Origin: Kentomonas sorsogonicus
Taxonomy: Eukaryota > Euglenozoa > Kinetoplastea > Trypanosomatida > Trypanosomatidae
DNA: 64,000 nt
NCBI GenBank assembly: GCA_030347455.1
Contig: JAQOSZ010000009.1
Location: 297,001 to 361,000 of the forward strand
Reading direction: 5' to 3'
The notes beneath the pieces were generated by a model, which worked only from the letters and a program-made list of their open reading frames with translations, was not told the origin of the DNA and ran no database searches. Below, piece by piece: positions 34,893 through 48,300 of the stretch. Position 1 is the stretch's first letter; each line of letters begins with the position of its first letter. The translations under genes were made by a program, and so were the position numbers.

Positions 34893-37800
34893 ATGGGAAG
34901 CGCCTACTCTTCAGCGGCTGAGTCCCGTATCGACAGCGACGCCCTGGCACAGGCGCTGGCGCAGCTGCCGATCATCTGGCCCTACTTTGACCAGGAGTAC
35001 GACTACATTCTGGTGGAGCTCGCGGCGCGCGTGCTGCTCAACGCCCCCACCCCCACGCACCAGGCACTCTACGCGCAGCGGCGGCAGCAGGAGATACTGA
35101 GCGAGGCGGCGGCGGCGGCGGCGGCGGAACAGCAACAACAACAGGAGCAACAACAGGAGCAGCAAGGGAACGAAGGGGAGAGGGCGGGGGAGGGAGGCGG
35201 TACTAACGAGGGGGACGCGAATGGGCCGTCGTCCCCCCTGGGCTGGTGGGTATCGCCACTTTTAGCAGTTTAGGCTCCAACTCCGCCCACGCGCTCTTGC
35301 TGAGTCAGGGAAATAATATTAATAATAATAATAATAATAACAGTGCGGCCGCTGCCGGGGGCCTCGCCTCTGTCCGCGGCCGCCTCGCCCTTCACGATCC
35401 AGACCCCGAGAACACGGCGAGTAACGCTAACAACAACAATGGAAGCAGCGGCAGCAACGGGGCCTACTATGGGGGAGGAGGTGATGCCACCGCTGACAAT
35501 AAATAATAACAATAATAACAATAATAGTAATGGTAATAATCTCTCGCCCGCCCTCCTGCGTCTGCCCGAGGCGCTGTTGGCGGAGGAGGACAAGAAGCTG
35601 CTGAGTCCCGCGCTGCGGGTGGCCATTCTGGGGTTAGGCTACGCGGGGCTGCGGCGGGTGGTGGACGCGATCGCCTTTATTGCCGCACACGGCGAGACGA
35701 GAATCGACAGGGAGAAATCTCGCTGTTTGGAGTTCTTGCTGCACCCGCCCCGCCGCCGCCGCCGCCCACTCTCCAGCAGTTTGCGCCCCCCGCCTCCTCC
35801 TCCTCCCGGCAAGGCAGCCCCGCCAACAACAACAACAATACTAATAATAATAATAGTAATATCAACGCAAGCGGGGGTAGTCTGGGAAACAACTCGCACG
35901 GGCCTGGGAGTGGTTTCTCGGAATGGTATCGTGTAAACAATAACAACAATAATATTATTAATAATAGCAGTAGTGGCAACAGTCCTCCTAATAATAGCAA
36001 CGCCACCAGCGCTGCTACCGAGGGGGGCAGTCCGGGAAACAGCAATAGTAACAGCAACAGCAATCGGCGAGCGCACAACTTACACTTTCAGAGCAACACC
36101 GGATACACTGGCGGCACTGCCGGCGGCGTGCAGGACTCCCCGATCTCTCCAGCCAACCACAACGCCACCAACAACACCAACAATAACAATAACAGCGAGA
36201 AAAGTCCGGCAAGTGGGACTGTCAACAGTGGGCGCGGCGGAGGGGGAATTGCTTCCTCCTCCTCCACCAACATCGCCGGTCTCGCGGGACAGCGCCGTTT
36301 TGCAACTGGAAATAACAACAATAATAATAATAACAGCAATAATACAAATACAGTCTCTCAAACTCCGACAAGCAACAACAACAACAACAACAACAACAAC
36401 AGCGGAAATAGTCACAATACGAGTAACGTGACGACACTCACGTCGGCTCTGCCTCGCAACGGGACCGGCAGCACCCTCCCCAGCGGTGGCAGTCGCACCA
36501 ACAGCATGTCGCTCTCCTTCTCTATGGCGGGGGCTGGCGGGGGAGGCTTTCTGGGTGCCTTTCTCAACAGCAATAACAACAATAGATAATAATATTATCA
36601 ATGACAGTAATAGTGTGGTACAGTACATTTTGAACAACACCGTCAACAACTATAACGGCAGCAACAAGGGTCAGTACCAGCACTTTGGCTTTGCCAGCGC
36701 GGGGGCGGCGGCCGCCGCAGCGATAGCGGCAGCGACCGGCAACGCCTTCTTGGTACCAAACGGAGCGAGCCTTCACCATCACGTGGATAGTAATAGCAGC
36801 GGTGGGGATAACTACAACGTGAGCGAGGGAATGGCGGCTCTGTTTGGGATTGGGGGAAAGCAGCACTACTCCCTTCTCGGCAGCAACAGCAGTAGCGGAG
36901 GCGGCGGCGGCGGCGGCGGCGGCGGCGGGGTCCTGTCGGCTCCGCACTCTCCTCTCCGCTGTCAGGCTCTCTCATTCCCACCGACGCCGCCCTGCGTGCC
37001 TTGGCGTTCCGCTGCTGCCCCTCCCCGCACTCCTCCACTTCCGCCACCGCCTCCTCCTCTGTTGGCCCTCTTCTTCTTTTTAGCGGTAATAATAATAGTA
37101 ACAGTGCGAATAACTCCGCACGCGCCCGCAGGGACTCTGTGGCAACCGCTGACAAGGACGGCTCGCTGCTCGCGGAGGACGCGGGAAATACGCATCACCA
37201 CCAGCAGCAGCAACAGTACAGGCACGCACACGCCAGGGGGCACGCCCTCAATTACAACAGCGCCCTGATGGGTCTACTGTGCTCGCCCGCCTCCGCCAGC
37301 GCCGGGCTCAGCGCCAGCTCTCGCGCCTCCGCCAACTCTCAGCAGCAATATAACAATAACAATAACAACAACAATACTAATAGTAATAATAACTATCAAG
37401 CGTCGTCGGGGCGGGTCGCGGCTGTCACGTCACAGCCGTCGCAGACACACCTTCTCGCGAGCCCGCCGCCCACGCAGCCGTTTGATGTAAGCAGTGGCGG
37501 TAACGGCGGCGGCGGCCCCGCGGCCCCGGCGCCGCCACTCAAGCGGAGTAACAGCTTCCGCCGCCAGCAGATTGTGGTGTCTCCTGAGAACTCGGAGAGT
37601 GATAATATCGCAAGCAGAAACATAAACAACAATAACAACAATAATAGTAACAGCATGGCCGTGTCGGCGTGCGACAGCGGCAGCACTCACTTTGCTTATT
37701 CGGCTGTCAACAACAGCAATGCCGCGGCGGCGGCACCCTCTGGTGTAGTGGCCTCGCCCTTCTTCGGTCCCGCCAACATCAACGGCGGCAACAGCGCCGG

Positions 37801-38692
37801 GTGCGGTTTTGTCATCAGCGGTTACGCCGCTGCGGATGAGGCGGTCCGAGGCATTCTGCGCTTCTACGACGGCGATGGGCGTCAAAACAATAAAAATAAT
37901 TATCATAATAATAATAATAATAATGGAGGCAGCAGCCCCCGGCGAGTGGCAACACCAGCCGCTGCCGCTCACGCCGCGCCAGCGTCATCGCCGGCTACGG
38001 CCTGGCGGGGCAAGCAGCCAGCAACAGCACGAGTGGCAGCAACACCCGCCGCGGCACTCTCGCCTACGACGAGTCGCGCGACGCCCCTCTGCCTGACGAT
38101 AATAATAGTAATAATAATAATAATAATAGTAATGCTGGTGGCGGCGTCGGCGGCGCGCCGTTTGACTCTGCCGACGACGCCGGGGAGTCGCTGCAGGGCA
38201 AGTCGGTCGCGGAGGTGGCGCAGGGCCTCTGCCTGCTCTTCGCGCATCTCCAGCTGTCGGAGGAGGACGCGCTGTCGCTGCTGACGCTCGTCGTGGACAC
38301 CATTGTCGACATGCAGTGGGCCTACGCGCGCCGCCCGCTGCTGATGCACAGCGCCGCCACCGCCGCCGTCGCTGCCGCCGCCGCTGCGGTCGCTGCCGCC
38401 TGGTGGCGTGAACACCAACTCCCCCCGTCAGCTCAACCGCAATGGCACGAATGCGAATCATACCAACAGTATTAGCGGTAGCGGCGGCGGCAGCGGTGCT
38501 GCTGCGTTCGGGGCCCCGCTGCAGCTGTCGCAACCCGCATTCCCCGGCGCGCTACAGCAGCAGGCCTCCTCCGCCTCCTCCTGGTTCTCCTCCACCGCCA
38601 CCTTTCAGCACAGCGCCTCGGCCGCGAGCCTCGCCACCAACACCACCACCACCACAGCCACCTTTCCTCGCTACATCAGCTCCAACACGATC

Positions 38693-38723
<31 letters not shown>

Positions 38724-41700
38724 CTACTAGTAACGGCGCACCGCTCCTCAGCCCGGCGCTGCTACTCGCGCAGATGCTCGCATACCCGTTTCCGACGCTG
38801 CCCGACACCGACGTCGTGCTGCGGGAGGACGACTGTCTCTGTAACGTGTACGCCAGCAGCGCCGCGCAGCGCCGGCAACTTGTGCAGAACATCTTCGACC
38901 AACACCTGCGCCCCTCGCTGCGCTGCACCAACGCGATTCTCGCCTTCAGCGCCGGCCACGCGCTGTCGCCGGAGGCCGTCTCGTATGCCCTGACGAACTT
39001 TAGCGCGAGCAAGGGCTCCTCCAACTCTAATAATAGTACTAGTAGTAGCAGTAAGGCGGATAAAACCAGCGGCTCCTCCAGCGCTATCAACCGCGCGCTG
39101 CTGCGTAAGCGTGCCCACCAGTTTTACCGCACCCTGTGTCCCCTCTCCTCCGCCAACACCAACGAGAAGCCGTTTGAAGACACCATTACGAGTAACAGTA
39201 GCAACAATAATAATAATAATAATAATAATAATGGCAGCAATAGCGGGAGAAATTCGGAGCGCACTCCGAGCAATGCCGAGATCGACGACACCGCTAGCTC
39301 CCAGGGCGGGACGGACGGAAATAGCAATCATAACAACAATAACAATAATAATAATGATAGCAGTGGAGTGAATAAAATCGAGTGGACCGATCTGCTGTTC
39401 CAGCGCCACGGATTTGTTCTTCATTATGCGGAGTCGACCGCGCGTCTGGCGCACGCCATTAGCTCCCGCAACGCCTCCCGTAACGCCTCGCGCAACCCCT
39501 CGCGGCGGGGAAGCCTCACAGGACAGGCGCCGCCGATTATTCCGGGGATTACAGGGCCGGCGGTGGCGGCGGCAACGAACACCGCCGACGCCGCCGCCAC
39601 TTCTTCCTCCTCTGGCGCCAATCACCACAGCAATAATAACAGCCTCACTCCGGAGTACAACGCTGGAGGAGGAGGAGCCAACAGCAGCCGCCGCCTCCGC
39701 CAGCGGCCGTTCCGCCGTCGGTGTGGCCGCTGCGCACGCGGCTGCTGTCGCTGCGTCACAACTACGTGTACGTGTACGACAGCATTGCGAGCACCATCGC
39801 GCTGCTGCAGGGCGCCGTGGTGTCCCCCGAGACGGAGAGCGAGAGCCCCGTGCTCAGCGAGCGGCACACGCCCGTCGCCACCTTCGACCTCTCCCGCCTC
39901 GGCGACGGCAGCGACGTGCAGCTGATCAGCACCGCGCAGGACACGGAGGTGATGCCGGTGGGGCACACGCGCTCGTACAAGGGGGAGAAGGAGGGCAACC
40001 AGCTGCGGCAGCACCACCCACGCTACTACGGGACGATCTGGCAGGACGTCGAGGTGTACCGGGTGGAGAGCCGCGAGGGGGAGGTGTACCTGCTGACGCT
40101 GCCGGTGAGCAGCAGCCAGGACGCCGCCGACACCGCGCTCGACCAGCGGCGGGCGGAGCGGGAGGGGCGCGCGCCGCCGCCCCCGCAGTCCTTCTACCGC
40201 GGCGGCGTGCGCTACGAGACGATGAGTGCCTACTCCATCGTCGGCGGCGGCGGGGAGGAGCTGACGCTGACGGTGTACCCGCTGCGCATCCTCTGCGAGG
40301 GCATCCTGCACCACTTCTTCTTCCAGAACGCCAGCGAGCGCGCGCGGTGGTTCGACTGCATCACGGAGCAGATGGCGGTGCGGGCGAGCGCGGCCCGCCT
40401 CGCGCGCGTCGCGGCCGCCACGCAGCGCGTCGCCGCCTTCATCAAGTCGCGCCTCTCGTACCCGTGCGGCCCCGCCGCCTTTGAGCCGCTGCAGATGCTC
40501 GGCGCGGGCAACTTTGGCCGCGTGCTGCTCGTGCGACACCGCCTCACGCACCGCCACTTCGCGCTCAAGGTGATCCGCAAGGCGGGATTCTACGGCATGC
40601 GCAACATCGTTGAGGCGCGCCGCGAGTGCCGCGTGCTGGAGGCCCTCGACTGCCCCTACATAATGAAAATTCCACGCCACCTTCCAGACCGACAGCCGCA
40701 TCTACTTTCTCTTCGACTACCTCCCCGGCGGCGAGCTGCTGATGCACACGCAAAAGGCCCCCGGGCACCACTTTGACGAGGCCTCGTCGCGCTTCTTTAT
40801 TGCCGAGCTGGCCATCGCGGTGGAGCACATGCGCCGCGCCGGTATTGTGCACCGCGACATTAAAGGCGAGAACCTTGTGCTAGACGACGAGGGACATGTG
40901 GTGTTGTCCGACTTTGGCTTCGCCAAACGCATCATCGCCCCTGCCAGCGAGTACAATAACAATAATAATAATAATAATAACAGCCACTTGGGTGGGGCCC
41001 GGAGGGTATGTGGTGGTGCCGCAGCACACGACGTGCGGCACCCTCGCCTACATCGCGCCGGAGGTGCTGAGCAACTCCCACAGCCGCCGCGGCTACGGCC
41101 TCGAGGTCGACTGGTGGAGCACCGGCGTCGTCCTCTTCACGCTCCTCACGGGATTCTTCCCGTTTCTGAAGAGCAACCAGCAGGAGACGACGGCCGCGAT
41201 CGTCAAAGGCTCAGTGCAATTTCCCCCGCAGATCCCGCTGAGTCACCGCGCGCGCAGTCTGATGCGGGCGCTGCTCACCAAAGATCCGCAGGAGCGCATC
41301 GCGACCCTCTCCGATTTGAAACGACACCCTTTCTTCGAGGGCTTCGACTGGCGGTCGTGCGAGCAGCGGCGGCTGCGGCCCCCGGTGCGGCTGCACAAGG
41401 ACACGTACGCCAAGCCGTCCTCCTCCGCCTCCGCGGCGCGCAAGCTAAAGGACGCGGTGATGCAGGCCATCAACAACAACATGGCGCTCGTGTACCCGCC
41501 GGCCGACAACGACCTCCTGTGCGGCTCGCTATCGTATCCCGGCGGCGGCAACACCTCGCAGCGGCGGCGGCGGCTGTCGGGCTCCACGGGGCCGGACGAG
41601 GCTAACACTAACAACAACAGCAGCGGCGGCGGCGGCGGCAATCAACACCACCACCACCACCACCACAGCGGCAACAACAGCAGTAACGCTGCGGGTAAAC

Positions 41701-42744
41701 AATAATAACAATAACGGCGGTGGTGGTGGTGCTTCGTCCAAGTATGCGGAGGAGTTCAAGGAAGAGTCGGAGGAGCTGCGGCTGTGCGCCGCGGTGTACG
41801 GCGCGGACACCCTCCCGGCGCCGCTGGCGGAGGCGAACGACGTGTTTTCCCCTCTGTACGACCATCAGGAGGACGGCGGGAGCGATCGTGATATTAGTGA
41901 ACTCGCCAACTGCGACGTGACGGGAGGCGCAGCTGCTGCTGCTGCCGGGAATAACACACAACAACACAGCGGAGAATAACAATACGAATAAGTAATACTA
42001 ATGACGCCTCAAACGGTCCGTACATTCCGAAATTCTCCTCCTCCGCGGCCTACCACGCGCCAGGAATTGGCGGAGGCAACCGCTACTCCTCCCGTAACCG
42101 CCGCGGCAGCAGTGTGACCATGGCAAGCGGACGTTTCTCACGCATGGGAAGCACCGACGGGCTTTCCGCTCTGCGCGGCAACAACACCAATAATAATAAT
42201 AGCACGAGTGACATGGGTCTGGTGCCGCAGCCGCCACCGCCCTCGTCACACTTGGGGGGAGATTTGCTGAGCGTTGGCGGCGCAGCCACCATAATAATAA
42301 TAACACGATGGATACGCTGAGCAGAAACTCGTCATTCCGCCGTAACAACACGGGCGAGATACGTTCCGGAAGGGGCGGCGGCGGAGGCGGCGGCGGTGTC
42401 AACAGTCAAAACCCTCTGCAGGCGCTCCGCTTTAATAATAATTTGCGGCTTGAAGGCTCTCTGAATGTCTCCCGCGGCGGCGGCGGAGGAATAGAGGGCG
42501 GCGCCAGCGGTGTGTTTGACGACGACGAGGCTGAGTGGCGATTCTTCAATAACAATAATAATAATAATAATAGAAACAATCTGCTGGGGGCCGGCATGGA
42601 CGACATGGACGACCCTAGCGACGACCTGACGCCTATCATGGACGATTTTGACGAAGATCTGTACAATTCCTTCAACGCCGCCAACGTGAGGGTGTGGACG
42701 CGGTGATGGGCAGCGGCAACTTTTACCGTCCGCGCTACGACTAG
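34893..42744 (+). CDS. Large Asn-rich PH-AGC protein kinase (RAC/AKT-like layout) with candidate N-myristoylation site
   Basis: ATG 34893 begins MGSAYSS, matching the N-myristoylation pattern (Gly2, Ser6). A short conserved N-terminal part follows, then about 1,500 residues rich in Asn, Ser and Gly, with ordered islands at about 35540-35745, 38160-38350 (AEVAQGLCLLFAHLQLSEEDAL) and 38750-39145. A PH-like domain (about 39721-40395, ending FFFQNASERARWFDCI) precedes an AGC kinase: GAGNFG (40501), Lys of FALKVI (40567), HRDIKGEN (40850), DFG (40910), TTCGT in the T-loop (41028) and APE (41055). The tail holds Ser/Asn-rich and acidic segments and ends FYRPRYD with TAG at 42742-42744. PH followed by AGC kinase is the AKT/RAC layout, so a phosphoinositide-linked kinase is inferred. 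There are about 14 breaks, for example near 35265, 36588, 38400, 39705, 40673 (one extra A, after PYIMK), 40985, 41700 and 42295. Confidence 0.75.
39721..41400 (+). other. PH domain and AGC kinase domain of the 34893-42744 gene
   Basis: Conserved core of the gene. The PH-like part carries long acidic/basic loop inserts and ends in a Trp-containing helix (RARWFDC). All kinase signature motifs are present. Between DFG and the threonine of the T-loop there are about 38 residues, including nine Asn, against about 18-20 in typical AGC kinases, so the activation loop carries a poly-Asn insert. Two one-base frame changes (about 40673 and 40985) lie inside the kinase domain, yet motifs continue on both sides. 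Confidence 0.85.
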
Positions 42745-44644
42745 CAGCACTGCTATACTACTGAGGGAATGAGGGGGGGGGAGAAGTTATTTCAACTTGT
42801 ATTTCCATGCTCCCTTTACCTATCTACGTACACACACATATGTATGTATGTATTTTTATTCAATAGTGATAATAAAATGGCTTTTGATTGTTATTATTGT
42901 TGTTGTTTTCTGTGTTGTTGTGTTCCTTCACTTCTTCAAGCATGATTAATGATATATACCTACAATAATAATCACGCTATTCTTTACATAGTTTACATGC
43001 ATATACACATGAATGAAATATAGTTTTCTTCTTTTTTTCCATTTGGTGTTCTGGACTCTTTTTTTTTCAAAATTAAAAAAAAAAAACGCATCATATCAAT
43101 TTAATAATTCACAACACTACTCAGACATTGGAGTTTCGTTATATATAATTTTATAGAATACCCTGAGGGGTAAATTAATTCCTTCAATTTGTTTATTTAC
43201 CGCTTTATCTTTTTATTATTACAAACGGAGCAGGAGTGGAAGCTTTTTCAATCAATCTATCAAAAACTAAAAGCCGACGCAAATACTTGTACATTCTTAC
43301 TTCACCCCTCTCTCACATTTTTTCTTTCACTCAAAAATTAACTCCTGTATCAAATCTCTTCTTTTTCTTATTCTTTGAGTTTGCTCTCTACCCCTTTATC
43401 TACAGTTGAAGAACAAAAAGGGAACGAACAACAACGCAAATATCTAATGACGCTTCTTATTATCTATCGCTCGAACCACACCTCTCTCTCTCTCTCTTTG
43501 TATCTACTTACATCAAAAACTGACATGCTTGCAACAAAAAAAAAAAAACATAAAAGTATCAAATTTTATGGAACGGTCAAAAAATAAATCTGTCTGATGA
43601 ACAGTGTGTCAGTCCTGTAATGATGGTGCGCTTTACTTCGGAATGAGGAAGAGGAATGAGATAGGGGGCGGGAGACATGGCGAAAGTCTTTCTTTCCTTG
43701 TGAGTTGCCCCTTTTCAAATGACTCGGTCTCTCTCTATCTCAGCTCTCGCATCCTCTCTTCCCCATTTGGTAATTACTTCCCCCCCCCCATCCCTTTCCT
43801 GTGTATCAAATGTCTACTAAGAAAAACGGAGGAGAGTACTGTTATCGAAGTGTTTATCACTGTGAGGGGAAAGAAAAAAAGGTGTTGTTTTTTGAATATA
43901 TGTTGTTTTGCGGCCTTCCTTTTTTTTTACGTGTCAACTCTTCTCCTCTTTTCCTCTCTCATTTCCGATTCACTCTTATCAATGATTATTGGCATTGTGA
44001 CAGCAGTCGCAGTGCGAAAAGTAGAAAGTAGTACTACTAGAAAAAAAAAAGAATAAAAGTCATATCGCTTCGGCATTATTTGTGATATATTTTTTTTTTT
44101 TCACACCTTACTATTATTACTACTATTATTTCTTTCTATCAGACCCCTTTTTCTTTTTTTTTGTTGTTGAAGCTTTTCCCCTCTCTAAAACAGTTTCTAC
44201 TCTTTCGTTCCGCTTGTATACACTATTATCTGAAATTTGAAAGGATTTTTTTTCTCTCTGTCTTCCGCCCCCCCCCCCCCTTCACCCCCCCCTCTTTCCC
44301 CCCCCCCCCCCTGAAACAACAACATAAATACGCACACCTTAATACATTTACACACACACAAAGAACAATATATATATATACATACGTATTTTCTCGTACA
44401 TTAATCTTTTTTTCCACTATTCTATCTCTTTCTCTCTTTTTTTTTCGACAGAAAAAACTGCTTCATCTGAATTTCCATTTTTTTATTTTCCTTGACCAAT
44501 AACATCATATTCTTGTAGCTCCTTTATTTCTAACTCCAAGTTTCTCTTCCTTTTCTTCGTCTATCATTTCACTTTTACTTCTTTAGTGTCTATTTTTTAT
44601 TTTCTTCTTTTAAATCCATATCTGTTTACATACACACAGATAGG

Positions 44645-44695
<51 letters not shown>

Positions 44696-45365
44696 CGTTA
44701 TTATTATTATTCCCCTTTCTCTTGTTGAATAGAGTACCCCTCTATTCCTCTTTCTGTTCCTCTCTCCACTCACTTTCTATTACTGTTCCTCTCTGTCTTT
44801 TCACCTCGCCACTCAAAACCACCCGACAATCTTGCGCGAGCTCAAGATAACTCTGTTATTATTATTTTTCCTCCTAACTGCGAAACTTACAGGTTTTTTC
44901 CCTCCCTCCGGCTCTATATTTTACGTACTTATCATTTCTCACACTCAATTTTTTTCTTTAGGCATTTCTGTCTTATTCCAAAAAGGAAAAAAAAGGACAA
45001 GAGAAACAGTTATTTATTTGAAGGGAGCATTCTTTTCCGCGTGTTGTGGTGATCTGTCTCTCACACTTTTCCCCTCTTTTTTTTCTATTGTATTCCCCTC
45101 TTGCTCTCTGTCTCTCTGTCTCTCTGTCTCTTTCCCTTTCTTCCCTCCTCCTCGCATTGTCTGCACTCTTTTTTCCTCTTCTTTCTTTATTATTATTTTT
45201 ATTACAGTTTCATTTGTTTATTTTCTGTAACAAAATCGTTCAACACTATACACCAGCATTTGAAATTCAAGATAAAACACTTAAAGAGAAAAAAGGAATA
45301 TTTAACACTTCACTTTCCTTACTGTAGAGAAAAGTGCACCCGAAAGAAAAAAAAAAGAAAAAAAA
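42745..45365 (+). promoter_or_regulatory. Longest spacer; CT21 repeat and splice acceptor before the giant kinase gene
   Basis: 2.6 kb without a credible gene. Contents: AT-rich 3' UTR region, C-runs (44269-44280 and 44300-44311), a CT repeat of 21 units (44649-44690) and several pyrimidine tracts. Two good acceptors: AG at 44960-44961 after a T-rich tract, and AG at 45206-45207 after a long tract (about 45056-45203). The latter gives a 5' UTR of about 160 nt. An open frame at 43604-44056 starts with GTG and lacks protein-like codon use. Confidence 0.45.
44649..44690. repeat. CT dinucleotide repeat, 21 units
   Basis: Perfect CT repeat in the spacer before the giant kinase gene, on the pyrimidine strand expected for a splice signal. 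Confidence 0.9.
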
Positions 45366-48300
45366 ATGTTCTCTCGCGGTCCTCTGCACAGCGACGACAG
45401 TGACGCTGCGAACCCGCATTTAGCACGTAATAACAACAGCAATACCATTAATAATAATAATAACAGCAATAACAACAATAACAATAGCAACAGTAACAAT
45501 AATAATGATGATAATAATAATAATAATGCGTCGGCCGGCAGCGCACGACTAAACTACAGCACCTACTACGCGGACCCTGTACGCTCACTGCTGGCGGCGG
45601 CGGTGCTGCGGGACGTCAAAAACATCTCCGCGCCAGTCATTATGATTGAGCGGCGCCGCCGCCGGAGGCAGCAGCAGCAGCAGCAACAACAAAGTAAAGA
45701 GAACGAAAGCGACGGCGCTGACGGTAACGAGGAAAACGATGAAGGGTCAACGAATGGAGGCGCGGCAATTGGCAATAATTCTCATAATGATTATGAGGGC
45801 GTTGCGGCCCGCAGTACGCACAAACGCAGACACGGCCGCGCGCACCACAGTCGTACGGATTCTGCGGAGGACACGAGCAAGAGTCGTAACAATAAAAACA
45901 ATAATAGTAATAATGTTGGTGATGTTGATGACAGTTTCAGCGGCCCCCTCGGATGGGGTCGCCTGGATCGCGCCGAGACCTCCAGCTCCGCCGCCTCCCC
46001 CCACCACAGCCGCAACACCGCGCCCCCGCCGCCTCAGCTTATGGCCTCCGCCGCGCGCAGTGGGAGTATCACCGGGATCTTTTACGCGAGCTCTGCGGAA
46101 GGAAAGGAGGGAAACGGCAGCGGCAGCGGTCGCGCGGAAACTGGCACACGTGATGCGGAGGAGAGCGATAATAACAACGTGCGTGATAGCAGCAGCGTCG
46201 ATGAGGGCCGCTGCGCTAATAGTGCCAGCAACGGCGAAGAAAACGACGAAAGACAAACACATCCGCAGCGAAGCCCCGGTGGTGATCGTAATAGTAATAA
46301 TAATAATAATAATAAGGGCGGCGGGGATGATAAAAAAGGCGACAAGTCTAATCCGCTGTGCAGCGGGGAGCAGTGCCGCCACCACCACCACAGACACTAC
46401 AGACACTTTTCTCTACAGCCGCCGCGGCCTCCGGCGCTGCCGACACAGCTGATAATTATCACAGTGAGGAGGTGTCGGGTTGGACAGAGGAATATCCGAT
46501 TGTGTACGTGAACGCGGCGGCGCGGCGGCTGCTGGGAAGTGCCCTCCCGGAGTCCATCGCACTTCCCGACAACAGAAAGAAGAAGAAGAAGAAGAAAAAC
46601 AAGAAGAGTAAGCACTCCCGTCGCAAAGATAAACGGCAGCATCACAGCCGCAGTCGCAGCAGCAGCGGCAGCAGTAGTCGGGCTCAGCGGGGGGTCACAG
46701 ATAATAATGATACAGAGGGCAAGCAACGGCTGCAGACGGAAGAGAAGAACAAGAAGAATAAGAATAAGAAGAGCACGAGCATCAGAAACGAGGAGGCTCA
46801 GCAGCAGCAACAGCAGCAGCAAAATGGCACGGAGAAGGAGGGTACAGAGGGAACAACACACAACGAAGTAGGCGGCATTGCTAACGAAGCTGCCCCGCTC
46901 GCGTTGCAGCACAGTAAAGGAAAGGGAAAAGAGCAGCAAACTCCACCACCACTTGAACAACAACAACAACAACTAGCAGTGGTTCCTTTAGCCGATGAGA
47001 TCAACGAATCTCAAGCTAAAAGGGACAATACTACTAGTAGTAGTAGTACTAGTAGTAGTTTCAGCTCACGCTCCTCCAGCTCCTCATCCTCCCTCAGAGA
47101 TAACAGCGGCAGCAACAATAATGATAATAAGGACAGGCGAGAGAGACAAAGGAAAGATCCTAAACGGGTGAATAAAGACAAAACTAAAAAGATTCGCAGG
47201 AGCCGCGCGAGCGACCACTCCTCTTCCTCTTCTCTTTCCTCGGGTAGTCGCCGCCGCCACCGCCGCCACGGCAAAGGAGAAACTGAGCACTCCAGGAGGA
47301 AAAACAAGAGGAATCAACAAACGTTACCGTTTTATGATTTTGGCGACTACTTTTCCCTCTTTGAATTTGGGCTTGTTGACCCTCAACTAGCAGCCGTTTA
47401 CAACAGTAACAATAATAATAATAACAATACTAATAATGGGCTCAACGCTCCCTCTGGCCTTCCGGGAGACCACAGTCAGCGCACAAACAGCACGAAAAAC
47501 GCAACACCAACAGCAATAATAACGTTAGCACTTCGCAGGGGGCGCCGCTGGTGGAGCTCTTTGGTTTTTCTCCCGCCTCGTATCTTTCCCTGGACCGCTG
47601 GGCGGAGCAGAATATCAGTCTGGATCGCTTCAGTCTGCATAACACGATGAACCACACCAGCAGTAATAATAATAATAACAATAATAACAATAATAGCGGT
47701 GAAGGCAATGACAATGAAAACAGTAACAACACTCCCAATGACGTCAGCAACAGCAACAACACTAGTAATAACAATAATAATAACAATAACAATAACAATA
47801 CTAGTAACAATGAGAAAAGCAGCAATGAGAGCAACGCCAATAAGTCCAAGTACGCGCTGCCAGCCTCTCTGCAGGCGCCATCCTCAGAAGAGACAGCTGG
47901 CGTAGATAATAATAATAATAATAATAATAGTCAGACGGCCGCTGGAAATGTCGCAAACGTTGTCAGTTTCCAGGCCCCACTGGACGACTACCGAAAACTG
48001 TTTAGGCGGAATGTGTTTCAGTACTTAACCGTCGTGGAAAACAAAAGGCGCCACCACCACCGCCGTCGCGTCACCGTCACCGTCACAGCGAAACGGAAAC
48101 CGAAGAAGAGAGAAGAGGAGAAAGGGAAGGAGACAGGGGATGCGGAAGAGGAGCAACGGAGGATAGAGGCAAATAAGGAAAAGACGACTGATGGACCTTG
48201 TGAAGTTGCCGACACGTAGTGAGCATGGTGATGATAATAATGATAATAAGAATGAGAATAATTCCACTGACGAGACATCATCAGAGCCGACGGGCAATTC

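Noticed and set aside
40670-40676. U-insertion/deletion RNA editing as the cause of frame changes
   Set aside because: That editing is mitochondrial and affects U only; here the changes involve A and C as well and lie in nuclear-type genes.
43604-44056. 150-codon open frame with hydrophobic stretch in the long spacer
   Set aside because: It starts with GTG, is T/C-rich like splice tracts, and its third positions are not GC-rich like all accepted genes.
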